50,813 nt of DNA from positions 1 to 50,813 of the forward strand of contig UQYD01000010.1 in NCBI GenBank assembly GCA_900545305.1, read 5' to 3'. Below, piece after piece: positions 9,314-17,529 of this stretch (position 1 is its first letter; every line of letters starts with the position of its first letter). The notes below the pieces were generated by a model. That model had not been told where the DNA came from, made no database searches, and was given only the letters and a program-made list of their open reading frames with translations. The stretch comes from an uncultured Eubacterium sp. (GTDB lineage Bacteria > Bacillota > Clostridia > Lachnospirales > CAG-274). Both the position numbers and the translations under genes were made by a program.

Positions 9314-10259
9314 TTTCTTCCGGTTCCTCCTCAAGTACAGCATTTAAAGATGCAATAGCAACCTCAATCATAGAGTCATCTGGCTCGCTTGTTGTAATAA
9401 TCTGCATAGCAATACCAGGGGCACTAATAATATTTACAAGCCAGTTATCGTGCTTACCTGCATAACGTATAAATTCATATGAAATACCTGCAATAGCGGG
9501 CACTAATATTATTCTTGAAAGAACTCTGAGCCAAAGTACATCTGTTCTGATGAAGAAGAAAAGTATAATACTTACAAGCATAACTATAACTAAAAAGCTA
9601 GTACCACATCTCTTGTGGAAACGTGTATTATGTCTTACATTTTCTACTGTTAATTCTTCTCCCCTTTCAAAACAATTTATTGTCTTATGCTCTGCTCCAT
9701 GGTACATAAACACTCTTTTAATATCTTTCATCTGAGACACTAAAAACATATATCCAACAAAAATAACAATTTTTATAACACCCTCAATAACACTTCTGAG
9801 GGTGGCATCGCCGTGTAAAAGGTTTGTAACTGCCCCACCTAAAAATGTAGGCAATACCATAAAAATACCAATACATAAAATAATAGATATTGCAACACTA
9901 AAGTAAATAAGATAGTCAGCTAATTTATCTCCAAACTTACTTTCAAGCCACTTTTCAAATTTACTCTCTTGGTCATATTCAATATCGTCAAGACCTGCAA
10001 GAGTAGCAGACTTTGTTGTAACTTTCATACCCATTACAAGACTGTCTACAAAGGCAACAACACCTCTTATAATAGGCCAACCTAAAATTTTACACTTTTC
10101 TGCTGCTGGTTTTATAGGTGTTTTTTCAACAACAATTTCCTTTTTAGGTGTTCTGACTGCTAAGGCATAGAGTTTTTTACCTCTCATCATTACGCCCTCT
10201 ATTACAGCCTGACCACCTATGCCCTTTCCACCTACTGGGCATTTCTTTTTGTTCTCCAT
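9300..10259 (-). CDS. yqhQ: DUF1385 membrane protein (YqhQ family)
   Basis: A 319-residue integral membrane protein of unknown biochemical function. The family marks are GIGGQAVIEGVMMRG near the N-terminus and YHGAEHKTINCFERG in the second half. About four hydrophobic segments follow (around residues 120-145, 165-185, 220-245 and 250-265). YqhQ homologues are widespread beside prmC and prfA in Firmicutes, as here. The start at 10259 has an ideal GGAGGACGAA site; the TTG further upstream merely reads through it. The stop overlaps prmC. Confidence 0.88.
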   Translation of the reverse strand: MENKKKCPVGGKGIGGQAVIEGVMMRGKKLYALAVRTPKKEIVVEKTPIKPAAEKCKILGWPIIRGVVAFVDSLVMGMKVTTKSATLAGLDDIEYDQESKFEKWLESKFGDKLADYLIYFSVAISIILCIGIFMVLPTFLGGAVTNLLHGDATLRSVIEGVIKIVIFVGYMFLVSQMKDIKRVFMYHGAEHKTINCFERGEELTVENVRHNTRFHKRCGTSFLVIVMLVSIILFFFIRTDVLWLRVLSRIILVPAIAGISYEFIRYAGKHDNWLVNIISAPGIAMQIITTSEPDDSMIEVAIASLNAVLEEEPEENANS

Positions 10260-10271
10260 TTCGTCCTCCAA

Positions 10272-11114
10272 TTACTTAATACTATTTACGGCAGAGGAAA
10301 TCTGCGTATTTAAAGCCTTGCTTTGTTCTAATATTTCACTAATCTTTCCCTTAGCGTCATCATTACTTAACTTTCCATTAAATAATGAATTTAATATGTC
10401 ACAAAGTTCCTCAAGTTTATTAAGAGATTGACCACAAAGGTTATGTAACTGTGTTAATGACGGCGGAACTGCTAAAGAATTATGCACATTCTTAGCTTTT
10501 TCTAAATCGCTTCTAACAATTGTAAGCTCTGAAATAAGCTCAGGCAATTTTCCCTCTGCATTATCACTTGTTATCATATACATATTACTAGCAAGCTCGT
10601 CAAAAGATGCCATATACTTTACAATTTGACTATAACCATCTAAATATTTTTTTATATCTTCCTTACTATCTGTTGATACATTATTAACCTCTGCAATATT
10701 TGTCATTATTACAGTTTTTGAATTACTGTCCCATACTACAGAAAGACCTGCAGCTTCACCAATAGCTCTTAAAGGCAACATTAATGAACCATTTAAAATC
10801 TGTGCCGGAACATCTAATTCTTTTCCTACTCCGTTTACACTAAAGCTGTCTGCTCCAGTTTGTATTGATATAGATTTATTATCCTTATTCAAGGTAGCCG
10901 TCTTTGTATTGGCATCCCATTCAATACTGTATCCTAAATTTTCAAATATTCCTCTTAAAGGAACCATCGTTCTGTTATTTATTACTGTTGGTTCTTGACC
11001 GGAAAATTTTACATAACTTCCGTCAAGTTTAACTTGTATATTCGACTGAGCATAGGTCAAAGCTGGAAAGGCAATACATACACAGCTCAGTAAAATAGCA
11101 ATTTTCTTTTTCAT
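10272..11114 (-). CDS. Secreted copper-amine-oxidase-stalk domain protein
   Basis: A 280-residue exported protein. A signal peptide (MKKKIAILLSCVCIAFPALTYA) is followed by a two-repeat stalk domain of the Cu_amine_oxidN1 type (about 25-140), recognised by NNRTMVPLRGIFENLGYSIEWD and the second copy LMLPLRAIGEAAGLSVVWD. The rest (about 150-280) is helical and lacks a family I recognise. The stalk domain is a common cell-surface module in Clostridia and does not imply copper or amine oxidase activity. The start has an AAGGAG site. It heads the yqhQ-prmC-prfA run, 12 bases before yqhQ. Confidence 0.85.
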   Translation of the reverse strand: MKKKIAILLSCVCIAFPALTYAQSNIQVKLDGSYVKFSGQEPTVINNRTMVPLRGIFENLGYSIEWDANTKTATLNKDNKSISIQTGADSFSVNGVGKELDVPAQILNGSLMLPLRAIGEAAGLSVVWDSNSKTVIMTNIAEVNNVSTDSKEDIKKYLDGYSQIVKYMASFDELASNMYMITSDNAEGKLPELISELTIVRSDLEKAKNVHNSLAVPPSLTQLHNLCGQSLNKLEELCDILNSLFNGKLSNDDAKGKISEILEQSKALNTQISSAVNSIK

Positions 11115-11231
11115 ATATATGCTCCTTCCCCATTCTATCTATATAATTTAAACACAAAAGCACAAAAAACACAATAGTTAATGGTGTAAAATCATAATTT
11201 TTTAATTAAAAACTATATTTTATACACATAT

Positions 11232-11260
11232 AAAAAAAAGAGGCTACATATGTAACCTCT
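11232..11260 (-). terminator. Terminator of the small RNA
   Basis: On the minus strand AGAGGTTACAT pairs with ATGTAGCCTCT (11 bp including one G-U) and is followed by eight Ts. It separates the small RNA from the downstream stalk-protein gene. Confidence 0.85.
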
Positions 11261-11374
11261 AAAATAATAATTTATTCAAGTCAAGTCTTTTCTTTGACAA
11301 TTTAAAATAATTTCTCCTGTAAAATTAAAAGACCCAACGTGGTCCGCATCGTTGAGAGGCGTGTTGGGTTCTAT
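11232..11374 (-). ncRNA. Stand-alone small RNA of unknown family
   Basis: A complete transcription unit without a credible protein. A near-consensus promoter (11382-11410) predicts a start near 11374. The transcript opens with a 7-bp stem (ACCCAAC with GTTGGGT) that closes a G/C-rich, asymmetrical internal region, by far the most G/C-rich part of this intergenic stretch. A U-rich, mostly single-stranded middle of about 70 nt follows. It ends in a strong terminator at 11239-11260 followed by eight Us. It does not fit the 6S, SRP, tmRNA, RNase P, T-box or common riboswitch patterns I know. It could be a regulatory sRNA or an attenuated leader of the stalk-protein gene 118 bases downstream. Confidence 0.65.
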
Positions 11375-11381
11375 CACACTT

Positions 11382-11410
11382 ATTATATGCAATTATATCA
11401 AAAAAGTCAA
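11382..11410 (-). promoter_or_regulatory. Strong sigma-A promoter of the small RNA
   Basis: On the minus strand TTGACT (11405-11410) and TATAAT (11382-11387) are separated by exactly 17 bases. It lies just after the stop of the small membrane protein gene. Confidence 0.85.
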
Positions 11411-11426
11411 TTCTTTTTCACTCTAT

Positions 11427-11585
11427 TTAAAATATTTTCTTCAATGCCACAATCACAATAACAATCAAAACAACAATGGCAACTAGCTTTATAACACCTA
11501 CTAAGCAATAGAAAATCAACCACAGCACAAAAAGAATAAACGCAATACTCAATAAAATTTTTATTAAATCCAATAAACAACCCAT
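11427..11585 (-). CDS. Small 52-residue membrane protein
   Basis: A very hydrophobic peptide, starting MGCLLDLIKILLSIAF and ending in KKIF. Two transmembrane helices are evident, roughly residues 7-27 and 30-48. I start it at 11585 because AGAGGTGA sits a few bases upstream; the longer in-frame reading to 11630 lacks such a site. No family is recognisable. Its stop is 17 bases from the -35 box of the small RNA promoter. Confidence 0.6.
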   Translation of the reverse strand: MGCLLDLIKILLSIAFILFVLWLIFYCLVGVIKLVAIVVLIVIVIVALKKIF

Positions 11586-11652
11586 AATATCACCTCTAAT
11601 ATTTTTCCATAATAATACCATATTTTTCAAATAAATACAATATCAGAGTTAT

Positions 11653-12132
11653 TTAAGCATTAGCATTTCTTGAACATTTTTCTGCATCAATAGCTAATGT
11701 AAACATAAGTGCATAAAGTGCATCAGTTTCATTTACAACATCTATAACATATGTGTCTGTTAAATTAAACAGTTCCTTGCTTATGACAGCCACTTTTTTG
11801 CCTGTTCTATCTTTTATTACGTAATCCCATTCTAAAAAATTTCCTGATACTTGCCAACCGTTGAAATCAATTTCATAAGAAGGTTTAAAAAATGACAATT
11901 TTTTATCTACCCTTCCTATATAATTATCGTTTTCATATAATTCAAACGCCGGTAAAAATGTAAGCCACACTTGTTTTACAGTACCTATATGTACACCATT
12001 TTTATCCATTATATGTAACTTATGACCCCAGCTCAATTTTCCTTTAACTGTATATACAGTATTTCCAAACTGGTCGTATATATCATAACTATCTAACCAA
12101 GAAAACAGTCTTTGTTTAAAAAGCAACTTCAT
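11653..12132 (-). CDS. LURP-one-related (scramblase-fold) protein
   Basis: A 159-residue protein resembling YxjI/LURP-one-related proteins, a tubby-like beta-barrel fold of unknown bacterial role. It shows the repeated pattern of family strands: YDIYDQFGNTVYTVKG, LHIMDKNGVHIGTVKQ, then FLEWDYVIKDRTGKKVAVISKE, and a final helix (DALYALMFTLAID). There is no signal peptide. The start at 12132 has AAAGGAG eight bases upstream; an in-frame GTG three codons earlier overlaps that site. It is divergent from cotJA. Confidence 0.75.
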   Translation of the reverse strand: MKLLFKQRLFSWLDSYDIYDQFGNTVYTVKGKLSWGHKLHIMDKNGVHIGTVKQVWLTFLPAFELYENDNYIGRVDKKLSFFKPSYEIDFNGWQVSGNFLEWDYVIKDRTGKKVAVISKELFNLTDTYVIDVVNETDALYALMFTLAIDAEKCSRNANA

Positions 12133-12188
12133 ACCTATCACTCCTTTTGTTTAGTTTATCATTTTACAAATTTTAAGTCAATGACACT

Positions 12189-12216
12189 CACCTAAAATAA
12201 ATTTTAGAATATAATA
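12189..12216 (+). promoter_or_regulatory. Possible mother-cell sigma promoter of cotJ operon
   Basis: AATATAATA at 12208-12216 fits the sigma-K -10 pattern CATAnnnTA in all but its first base, and CACC at 12189-12192 could be the -35 with a 15-base spacer. A sigma-E reading has a good -10 but a poor -35. In B. subtilis cotJ is sigma-E dependent. This is a weak assignment by eye. Confidence 0.3.
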
Positions 12217-12243
12217 TCAACAAATAATTAATGAGGTGAAAAT

Positions 12244-12441
12244 ATGATTGGTAAATTTGTATCTAAATGTTGTGATGATAATTGTGTTCCTTTTGAAAAT
12301 CCTATTCCTGTTACTTCTCTTGCACAAGCATATGTACCTTTTCAAAAAATCTGTGGATATTTCGAGCCTAGAGAGGCACTTAAGGAAGGTACTATTTTTC
12401 CTAGTTTGACAGGTCTTTATAATTATAACAAGGAGTGGTAA
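12244..12441 (+). CDS. cotJA: Spore coat-associated protein CotJA
   Basis: A 65-residue protein with the CotJA core: AQAYVPFQKICGYFEPREAL followed by GTIFPSL and YNYNKEW, corresponding to the usual Y-V-P, G-F-x-P, EAL, GTLWP-L pattern. It carries two neighbouring cysteines near the N-terminus. CotJA is part of the CotJ inner-coat complex with CotJB and CotJC. The ribosome site GAGGTGA precedes the ATG. It begins the cotJABC operon, with cotJB starting 1 base after its stop. The operon also shows that the organism forms endospores. Confidence 0.9.
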   Translation: MIGKFVSKCCDDNCVPFENPIPVTSLAQAYVPFQKICGYFEPREALKEGTIFPSLTGLYNYNKEW

Positions 12442-12442
12442 T

Positions 12443-12709
12443 ATGGATAGAGAAAATTTATTAAAACGTCTAACAATGCTTGATTTTATGGCTGTAGATA
12501 TGCAACTTTTTCTTGATACTCACCCTGACGATACAAATGCTATAGCAAAGTATAATAGCATAATCAGGGAAGCTGATAATCTTAGAGCTCAATATGAAAA
12601 AACAGTAGGTCCTCTTTTCTCATTCCGTTCTTACTCTCCAACAGAGAATTTCCAATGGATTGACAATCCATGGCCATGGGAAAATAAATTTAATTTTTCA
12701 CTTGATTAG
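12443..12709 (+). CDS. cotJB: Spore coat protein CotJB
   Basis: An 88-residue protein matching CotJB in length and layout: an N-terminal helix (LLKRLTMLDFMAVDMQLFLDTHPDD), the central NAIAKYNSI segment, and the aromatic C-terminus ending in WIDNPWPWENKF. CotJB is a partner of the CotJC manganese catalase-like protein in the spore coat. An AAGGAGTGG site at the end of cotJA serves its ATG. cotJC follows after 12 bases. Confidence 0.93.
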   Translation: MDRENLLKRLTMLDFMAVDMQLFLDTHPDDTNAIAKYNSIIREADNLRAQYEKTVGPLFSFRSYSPTENFQWIDNPWPWENKFNFSLD

Positions 12710-12721
12710 GAGGTATGAATA

Positions 12722-12967
12722 GTGTGGATTTTTGAAAAGAAAATGGAGTTCCCAGTAAAAATAAAAAATACTAACCCTGCCCTTGCAAAACTTATCATAA
12801 CACAGTACGGTGGCTGTGACGGTGAGGTCGGTGCTGCATTAAGATATTTAAGTCAAAGATTTTCTATGATAACACCTCAGGCAAAAGCCGTTCTTACTGA
12901 CATAGGTACAGAGGAATGTGCTCACTACAGATACAAAAAGTGCCATTCCCAAGAACAGCACTTTTAA
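12722..12967 (+). CDS. cotJC: CotJC, 5' part, interrupted by an intervening element
   Basis: The first 65 codons encode the normal N-terminus of CotJC, a spore-coat protein of the manganese catalase family, beginning MWIFEKKMEFPVKIKN and running to AVLTDIGTEE, where the metal-binding glutamates lie. The frame then leaves the family and ends 16 residues later (CAHYRYKKCHSQEQHF). The start is GTG at 12722, behind AGGAGG, and gives the family's usual M-W. The last native codon is GAA at 12914-12916. The missing remainder of the gene resumes in the same orientation at 21716. Unrearranged, this locus can make only an 81-residue fragment lacking most of the four-helix bundle. Confidence 0.93.
   Translation: MWIFEKKMEFPVKIKNTNPALAKLIITQYGGCDGEVGAALRYLSQRFSMITPQAKAVLTDIGTEECAHYRYKKCHSQEQHF
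12912..12930. other. Left attachment site of the cotJC element (attL)
   Basis: The core AGGAAT (12912-12917) is shared with the right junction. The element-side arm CACTACAG (12923-12930) is the perfect complement of CTGTAGTG inside the right end. GCTCA at 12919-12923 is also shared with the right copy, after two differing bases. By symmetry the exchange is centred on bases 12914/12915. Confidence 0.88.
12936..12965. terminator. Terminator just inside the left end of the element
   Basis: AAAAGTGC (12936-12943) pairs with GCACTTTT (12958-12965), with Ts on both strands. It would end cotJ transcription before excision and also serves the converging SLH gene. It overlaps the final codons of the truncated cotJC frame. 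Confidence 0.75.
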
Positions 12968-12975
12968 TAATTTAC

Positions 12976-14982
12976 TTATTCAATTTTCCCATAAAAATTA
13001 TTCATAAGAACTGCCATTTGTGCTCTGGTAATAGATGCCTTTGGGTCAATAGTAGTATCAGATGTACCGTTGACAGCCTTTATACTTAATAAACCGGCAA
13101 CAGCCTCTCTATATTCTGGTGCAATCTGACTTGCATCTACATATGAATTCAATATTGAAGTATCAGTATTCATACTAACACCTTTATAGGCAAGAGCCTT
13201 ATAAACCATAGCCATTACTTCCTCACGAGTAATATTATTCTTAGGGAAGAAATTGTTGTTGCTTTCTCCAGCTGTAATATTCAACTTTTTAGCCACCCCA
13301 ACATACTTGCTGAAATAAGCTCCATTATCAACATCTGAATATGCTGAACTATCAGGTGTTTCATTATCAACACCTAACATTTTTATAAGAACAATAGTAA
13401 AATCTGCTCTTGTACATTTTTCATCTGGAGCAAATCTACCTTTTTCTTTACCTACAATAAAATTCCTAGATGCCATTTTTTCAATAGCTGGAACTGCCCA
13501 AGCTCTTTCTGAAATATCATTAAATGTAGCTGATGTACTACTAACTACTGGTGTAGTTTCTTTCTTTTCTTCTGTCTTGTTTGTTGCATTAGTTGTATTG
13601 CTCTTACTTGTTGTGTTTGTTTTGTTTGTATTATTTGTTGTAGTGTTCTTTGAAGTATTATTATTTACTGTACCTGATACTTTCACTATTATCTGAACAC
13701 TTTCTCTGTTACCATCACAAATAATATAGCTAGTACCATTGCTATTAGCTGTAATTATGCCTTTTGAGTAACCAATAACCTTACTATCGTAAGCTGAAAT
13801 ACTATATTTAGATATATCCTTTGACAAATATTTAGAAATATCAAGTGTTTCTCCTACCTTTAATTCTTTTATTATAGAAGAATAATCATCAGATACTCTT
13901 ACAGTAAAGGCATAAGAATTAGTACCCTCTGCATAAACGGTTGTATTGCCAGACTTTATACCTAAAATTTTACCTGTATTTTTATTAACAGTTGCTACAT
14001 TTGAGTTACTTGTTGTCCATGTATAGTTGCTTGGATTTTTTGTCAATAAGCTACTTAAATTTACATTTTCACCAGTAGGCACAAGTATAGTCATCTTTTT
14101 ATCAAAATATCTAGTTACTGTGCCCTTGCCACCACTTGGCTTATCCTTTATTGTAATTTTAAAAGTATATTTCTTTATATCGCTAGAATTATTGTTGTAG
14201 TTGTATGTTGCTGTTACTTCAACATATCCAGATGCCCTTGTTACGAAAGTACCATATTTATCTACTTTGGCTCTACTTGTATTAGAGCAAACCCAGTTAT
14301 AATCTCTACTATCGTGTTGCACATATCTTGATAAGTCACAATCATTACCATTATAAATAGTTAAATTTCTTTCTGCTGAATTTTCACTACTATTTACACT
14401 GACGTGGAATATATAAATATAGTCTTCACTATAAGCTGTAACTGTTGTACTGCCGACTCTTACACCATATACAGAACCACTATCATCAGCTGTAGCAATT
14501 TTTGCATCTGAAGTATGCCATGCAAATTGTTTTGAAGTCTGTCCGGATAACAAATATCTTTCCAATGACAATGTTTCGTCTAATTTTATTGTTACGTTAT
14601 ATTCTCTGATTGTTGCTGCTTTTTCTGGAGCTTTCGTTGTTGTTTCTGTTGAACTTTCTGTTATCTTAACAGTTGTAATTTCAGTCAAAGGGTCTGTAGA
14701 TGTTTCAACTATTGGTGCAGTTGTTGTTTCAGACTTAACTTCAGCTGTTGTTATTTCTGTTGTTTTGCTCTCAGTAGTAGCTTCTGTAGTTCTTTCAGTA
14801 GTAACAACCTTTGTTGTTTCAGTAGTTGTTTTATCTTCTTTTGTAGTTGTTGTTTCTGTTATTACTGGTAAAGGTCCTGTAATATCCTTTATATCTGCAA
14901 AGGAATTTACCCCTAAAATAGACGATGTAGTAATAATAGTTCCCAATCCTACACCAATCAGTCTATTACACTTTTTCTTCAT
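12976..14982 (-). CDS. S-layer homology surface protein with Ig-like repeats
   Basis: A 668-residue exported protein. A signal peptide is followed by a T/E/V-rich low-complexity stretch (about 35-115). Three to four BIG_2-type Ig-like repeats come next (about 120-440; W-T/C-S-x-x-x-x-A-x-V motifs such as YTWTTSNSNVATVNKNTG). A second N/T/K-rich linker leads to three SLH domains (about 490-668; TRADFTIVLIKML, TREEVMAMVYKAL, TRAQMAVLMNNFY) that bind cell-wall polymer. I start it at 14982, behind AAAGGG; an upstream in-frame ATG lacks a site and would lengthen the signal peptide. It lies inside the cotJC element, but its features are those of an ordinary cell-surface protein. Confidence 0.88.
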   Translation of the reverse strand: MKKKCNRLIGVGLGTIITTSSILGVNSFADIKDITGPLPVITETTTTKEDKTTTETTKVVTTERTTEATTESKTTEITTAEVKSETTTAPIVETSTDPLTEITTVKITESSTETTTKAPEKAATIREYNVTIKLDETLSLERYLLSGQTSKQFAWHTSDAKIATADDSGSVYGVRVGSTTVTAYSEDYIYIFHVSVNSSENSAERNLTIYNGNDCDLSRYVQHDSRDYNWVCSNTSRAKVDKYGTFVTRASGYVEVTATYNYNNNSSDIKKYTFKITIKDKPSGGKGTVTRYFDKKMTILVPTGENVNLSSLLTKNPSNYTWTTSNSNVATVNKNTGKILGIKSGNTTVYAEGTNSYAFTVRVSDDYSSIIKELKVGETLDISKYLSKDISKYSISAYDSKVIGYSKGIITANSNGTSYIICDGNRESVQIIVKVSGTVNNNTSKNTTTNNTNKTNTTSKSNTTNATNKTEEKKETTPVVSSTSATFNDISERAWAVPAIEKMASRNFIVGKEKGRFAPDEKCTRADFTIVLIKMLGVDNETPDSSAYSDVDNGAYFSKYVGVAKKLNITAGESNNNFFPKNNITREEVMAMVYKALAYKGVSMNTDTSILNSYVDASQIAPEYREAVAGLLSIKAVNGTSDTTIDPKASITRAQMAVLMNNFYGKIE

Positions 14983-15075
14983 AAAAATCAACCCTTTATT
15001 CATTTATTTTCTAAACAATTTCTACTATTATTATAATATCTATTATTCTGTAAGGCAATATATTTTTAAAATTAC

Positions 15076-15104
15076 TTGCATTATTATGCAAAAAGTTATA
15101 TAAT
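15076..15104 (+). promoter_or_regulatory. Sigma-A promoter of ilvE
   Basis: TTGCAT (15076-15081) and TATAAT (15099-15104) have a 17-base spacer. It gives a short leader of about 35 bases before ilvE with no room for a T-box or attenuator. Confidence 0.8.
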
Positions 15105-15144
15105 CTAGTCAGTAGATTTTTATATTTATGAAAAGAGGGATATC

Positions 15145-16212
15145 ATGCTTGATATTAAAATGCAACTTTCTACAACTCCAAAGGAAAAACCTGACCAGAC
15201 TAAGTTAGGCTTTGGTATTTATTACACAGACAATATGTTCGTAATGGACTATACTGAAGGCAAGGGTTGGCACGATGCTCGTATCGTTCCTTATGCTCCA
15301 ATTTCTCTTGACCCTGCAGCTATGGTTTTCCACTACGCTCAGGAATCTTTTGAAGGCTTAAAGGCTTACAGAACTCCAGACGGTTCTATTCAGCTTTTCA
15401 GAGCTAATAAGAACGCTGAAAGAATGCAGAACACTAACAAGAGAATGTGTATTCCAGCTCTCCCTGTTGATGATTTTGTTCAGGCTTGTAAGACTTTGGT
15501 TGAAGTTGAAAAGGATTGGGTTCCTTCTCAGGAAGGTACTTCTCTTTACTTAAGACCTTTCGTAATTGCTACTGAACCACACCTTGGTGTTCGTCCATCT
15601 AGCACTTATTCTTTCATAATTATTGCATCTCCGGTTGGTGCTTACTACGAAAGTGGTCTTAACCCTGTTAAGATTTTCGTTGAAGACGAATATGTTCGTG
15701 CTACTCCAGGTGGTACAGGCTTTACTAAGTGTGGTGGTAACTACGCTGGTTCTCTTGCATCTCAGGTTAAGGCTCATGACCTTGGTTATGAACAGGTATT
15801 ATGGCTTGACGGTGTAGAACACAAGTATGTTGAAGAAGTTGGTTCTATGAACTGTTTCTTCAAGATTGACGGTGTTGTTTATACTGCTCCATGTGTTGGT
15901 ACAGTTTTACCAGGTGTAACTCGTATGTCTTGTATTGAACTCCTTGAAAAGTGGGGTTACAAGGTTTGCACAGACAGACTTCCTATTGCTGATGTTGTTA
16001 AGGCATCTAAGGAAGGTAAGCTTGAAGAAGTATTCGGTACAGGTACTGCTGCTGTTATTTCTCCAGTTGGTGAACTTCGTTATGAAGATGATGTTTGTGT
16101 TATCAACAACAACAAGATTGGTGAAGTTACTCAGAGACTTTACGATGAAATCACTGGTATTCAGTGGGGTAAAAAGGAAGACCATATGGGTTGGACTATT
16201 AAGGTTTGCTAA
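15145..16212 (+). CDS. ilvE: Branched-chain amino acid aminotransferase
   Basis: A 355-residue PLP fold-type IV enzyme for the last step of valine, leucine and isoleucine synthesis, also used in their breakdown. Landmarks are FHYAQESFEGLKAYR, LYLRPFVIATEPHLGVRPS, the PLP lysine in TGFTKCGGNYAGSL (around K195), and VGSMNCFF with GTAAVISPVG near the C-terminus. Length fits the long BCAT2-like group. Codon choice favours GGT and AAG, typical here of highly expressed host genes such as the aldolase near 30 kb. It is monocistronic with its own promoter and terminator. Its location inside an excisable element is unexpected for a metabolic gene. Confidence 0.96.
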   Translation: MLDIKMQLSTTPKEKPDQTKLGFGIYYTDNMFVMDYTEGKGWHDARIVPYAPISLDPAAMVFHYAQESFEGLKAYRTPDGSIQLFRANKNAERMQNTNKRMCIPALPVDDFVQACKTLVEVEKDWVPSQEGTSLYLRPFVIATEPHLGVRPSSTYSFIIIASPVGAYYESGLNPVKIFVEDEYVRATPGGTGFTKCGGNYAGSLASQVKAHDLGYEQVLWLDGVEHKYVEEVGSMNCFFKIDGVVYTAPCVGTVLPGVTRMSCIELLEKWGYKVCTDRLPIADVVKASKEGKLEEVFGTGTAAVISPVGELRYEDDVCVINNNKIGEVTQRLYDEITGIQWGKKEDHMGWTIKVC

Positions 16213-16235
16213 TTTAATATTGCATACATACATAA

Positions 16236-16270
16236 AGGAGGTTGTCCACTTGGACAACCTCCTATTTTTG
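16236..16270 (+). terminator. Terminator of ilvE
   Basis: AGGAGGTTGTCC pairs with GGACAACCTCCT around a four-base loop and is followed by ATTTTTG. Confidence 0.9.
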
Positions 16271-16283
16271 TGCTTAAAACATA

Positions 16284-17402
16284 TTATATTTTATTTAAAA
16301 CAAATGTGAAAAGTCTATCTAATTTATTACCCATAATAGTAAGACAATCATTAATATGTAAATATTTAAACAACAATAATCTTATTTTATCTGCAACTGT
16401 ACAAGCAATGTATATGAGAATTGCAAACAATACAACTTCTATAGCCATAACAAAAGCATTAAATTGTGATAAAAATGTAAATTTACCATTAAATCTAAAA
16501 TCAAAAATTATAGGCTGAACATGTATAAGATATACACTAAAAGAACTTGATGCAAACCACTTTATAACTGTTTTAACCTTTTTACTATTAAATTTAAGCT
16601 GTGAAAAACACATAATGAAAAATACAGATTCTAAAACAACTAAAGGATTTGTATAGAAAAGGTGGTCAAACTGACCTGTTACGTAACCTGTTTCTACACC
16701 CTTGTTATAAGAGTAAACTACCACTATTACTGTAAGAACTACAGCACATATTAATCCATATAAACCACATAATAAAGGCTTAAACTTTTTACCACTTACT
16801 CCGTACTTACCAAAATAAGAACCTACAATATACATAAGTGAAAGCCAAAATGTACTTGAACCATTACCTGTTCTAAAAAAGTCATTTTTGAAAGCAATAG
16901 GCATAATTGTAAAGAAAATAAAAATAAGAACACATACTTTTTTATGAAGTTCTTTTTCCATCCAATTTATTGCCCCATTTAATATTGGAATAATAATATA
17001 CATACCAAAATAAGCTGTAAAATACCAATACTGAGAACGTGTAAGTGGTCTGAAAGCATCTGAAATTTTATCTGCCGGAATATTGGCATCTTTAAATATA
17101 ATAAAATATAGTCCAGTAAGAGCAGATATAGAGAAAACTTGTCCCCACATATTCAACAGTTTTCCGGCCGTAGCCTTATGGTTATACATTACATATCCCG
17201 AAATAAGTGCATAACAATTTACAGATGCAAAACAAAAAGTTTCACCAAACCACAAAGTTGTATACTTTGCATCTACATTTGGAAAACAACCCATTAAGCC
17301 CCCATTCATATTGATGTGCAAAATTACAATCATCAACATTGAAAAAATACGGAATAGCTCTATTCCATAATTTCTTTCCCCTTTTACCTGTGCATTTGAC
17401 AT
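16284..17402 (-). CDS. Acyltransferase 3 family membrane protein
   Basis: A 372-residue integral membrane protein with about ten hydrophobic helices. The N-terminus YGIELFRIFSMLMIVILHIN carries the R and H of the acyltransferase_3 family (OafA/WecH-like). Internal marks are SQYWYFTAYFGMYIIIPILN and SSFSVYLIHVQP. Such proteins O-acetylate surface polysaccharides or teichoic acids; the substrate here is unknown. The start has GGAG seven bases upstream. It is a single gene with its own promoter, inside the cotJC element. Confidence 0.87.
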   Translation of the reverse strand: MSNAQVKGERNYGIELFRIFSMLMIVILHINMNGGLMGCFPNVDAKYTTLWFGETFCFASVNCYALISGYVMYNHKATAGKLLNMWGQVFSISALTGLYFIIFKDANIPADKISDAFRPLTRSQYWYFTAYFGMYIIIPILNGAINWMEKELHKKVCVLIFIFFTIMPIAFKNDFFRTGNGSSTFWLSLMYIVGSYFGKYGVSGKKFKPLLCGLYGLICAVVLTVIVVVYSYNKGVETGYVTGQFDHLFYTNPLVVLESVFFIMCFSQLKFNSKKVKTVIKWFASSSFSVYLIHVQPIIFDFRFNGKFTFLSQFNAFVMAIEVVLFAILIYIACTVADKIRLLLFKYLHINDCLTIMGNKLDRLFTFVLNKI

Positions 17403-17438
17403 TTTTCTTCTCCTTCATTTTAAAAAATTTATATTTCC

Positions 17439-17467
17439 ATTGTATATAAAATATGTACAAAAGTCAA
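17439..17467 (-). promoter_or_regulatory. Sigma-A promoter of the acyltransferase gene
   Basis: On the minus strand TTGACT (17462-17467) and TACAAT (17439-17444) are 17 bases apart. Confidence 0.75.
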
Positions 17468-17484
17468 ATATATTGTTTTTTTTA

Positions 17485-17519
17485 ACAAAAAAGGAGCAAG
17501 GCCAAACAACCCTACTCCT
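17485..17519 (-). terminator. Terminator after the sirtuin gene
   Basis: On the minus strand AGGAG pairs with CTCCT, extended by a partly paired inner stem, and is followed by TTTTTTG. It ends the AsnC-aminotransferase-sirtuin transcript. Confidence 0.7.
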
Positions 17520-17529
17520 GTATAAATAA

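Noticed and set aside
11283..11321. Short TTG-started reading frame of about 13 codons inside the small RNA, downstream of AGGAG.
   Set aside because: The spacing from AGGAG to the TTG is about 13 bases, too long, and the peptide is low in complexity. I treat the transcript as non-coding.
11232..11374. Small RNA as 6S RNA, SRP RNA, tmRNA or a T-box.
   Set aside because: It lacks the long bulged duplex of 6S, the GGAAGCAGC-type SRP loop, a tRNA-like end, and the T-box TGGNACCGCG-type sequence.
15550..16309. Several long opposite-strand and shifted frames within and after ilvE.
   Set aside because: They have no ribosome sites, odd composition, and overlap a clearly functional gene with strong codon bias.
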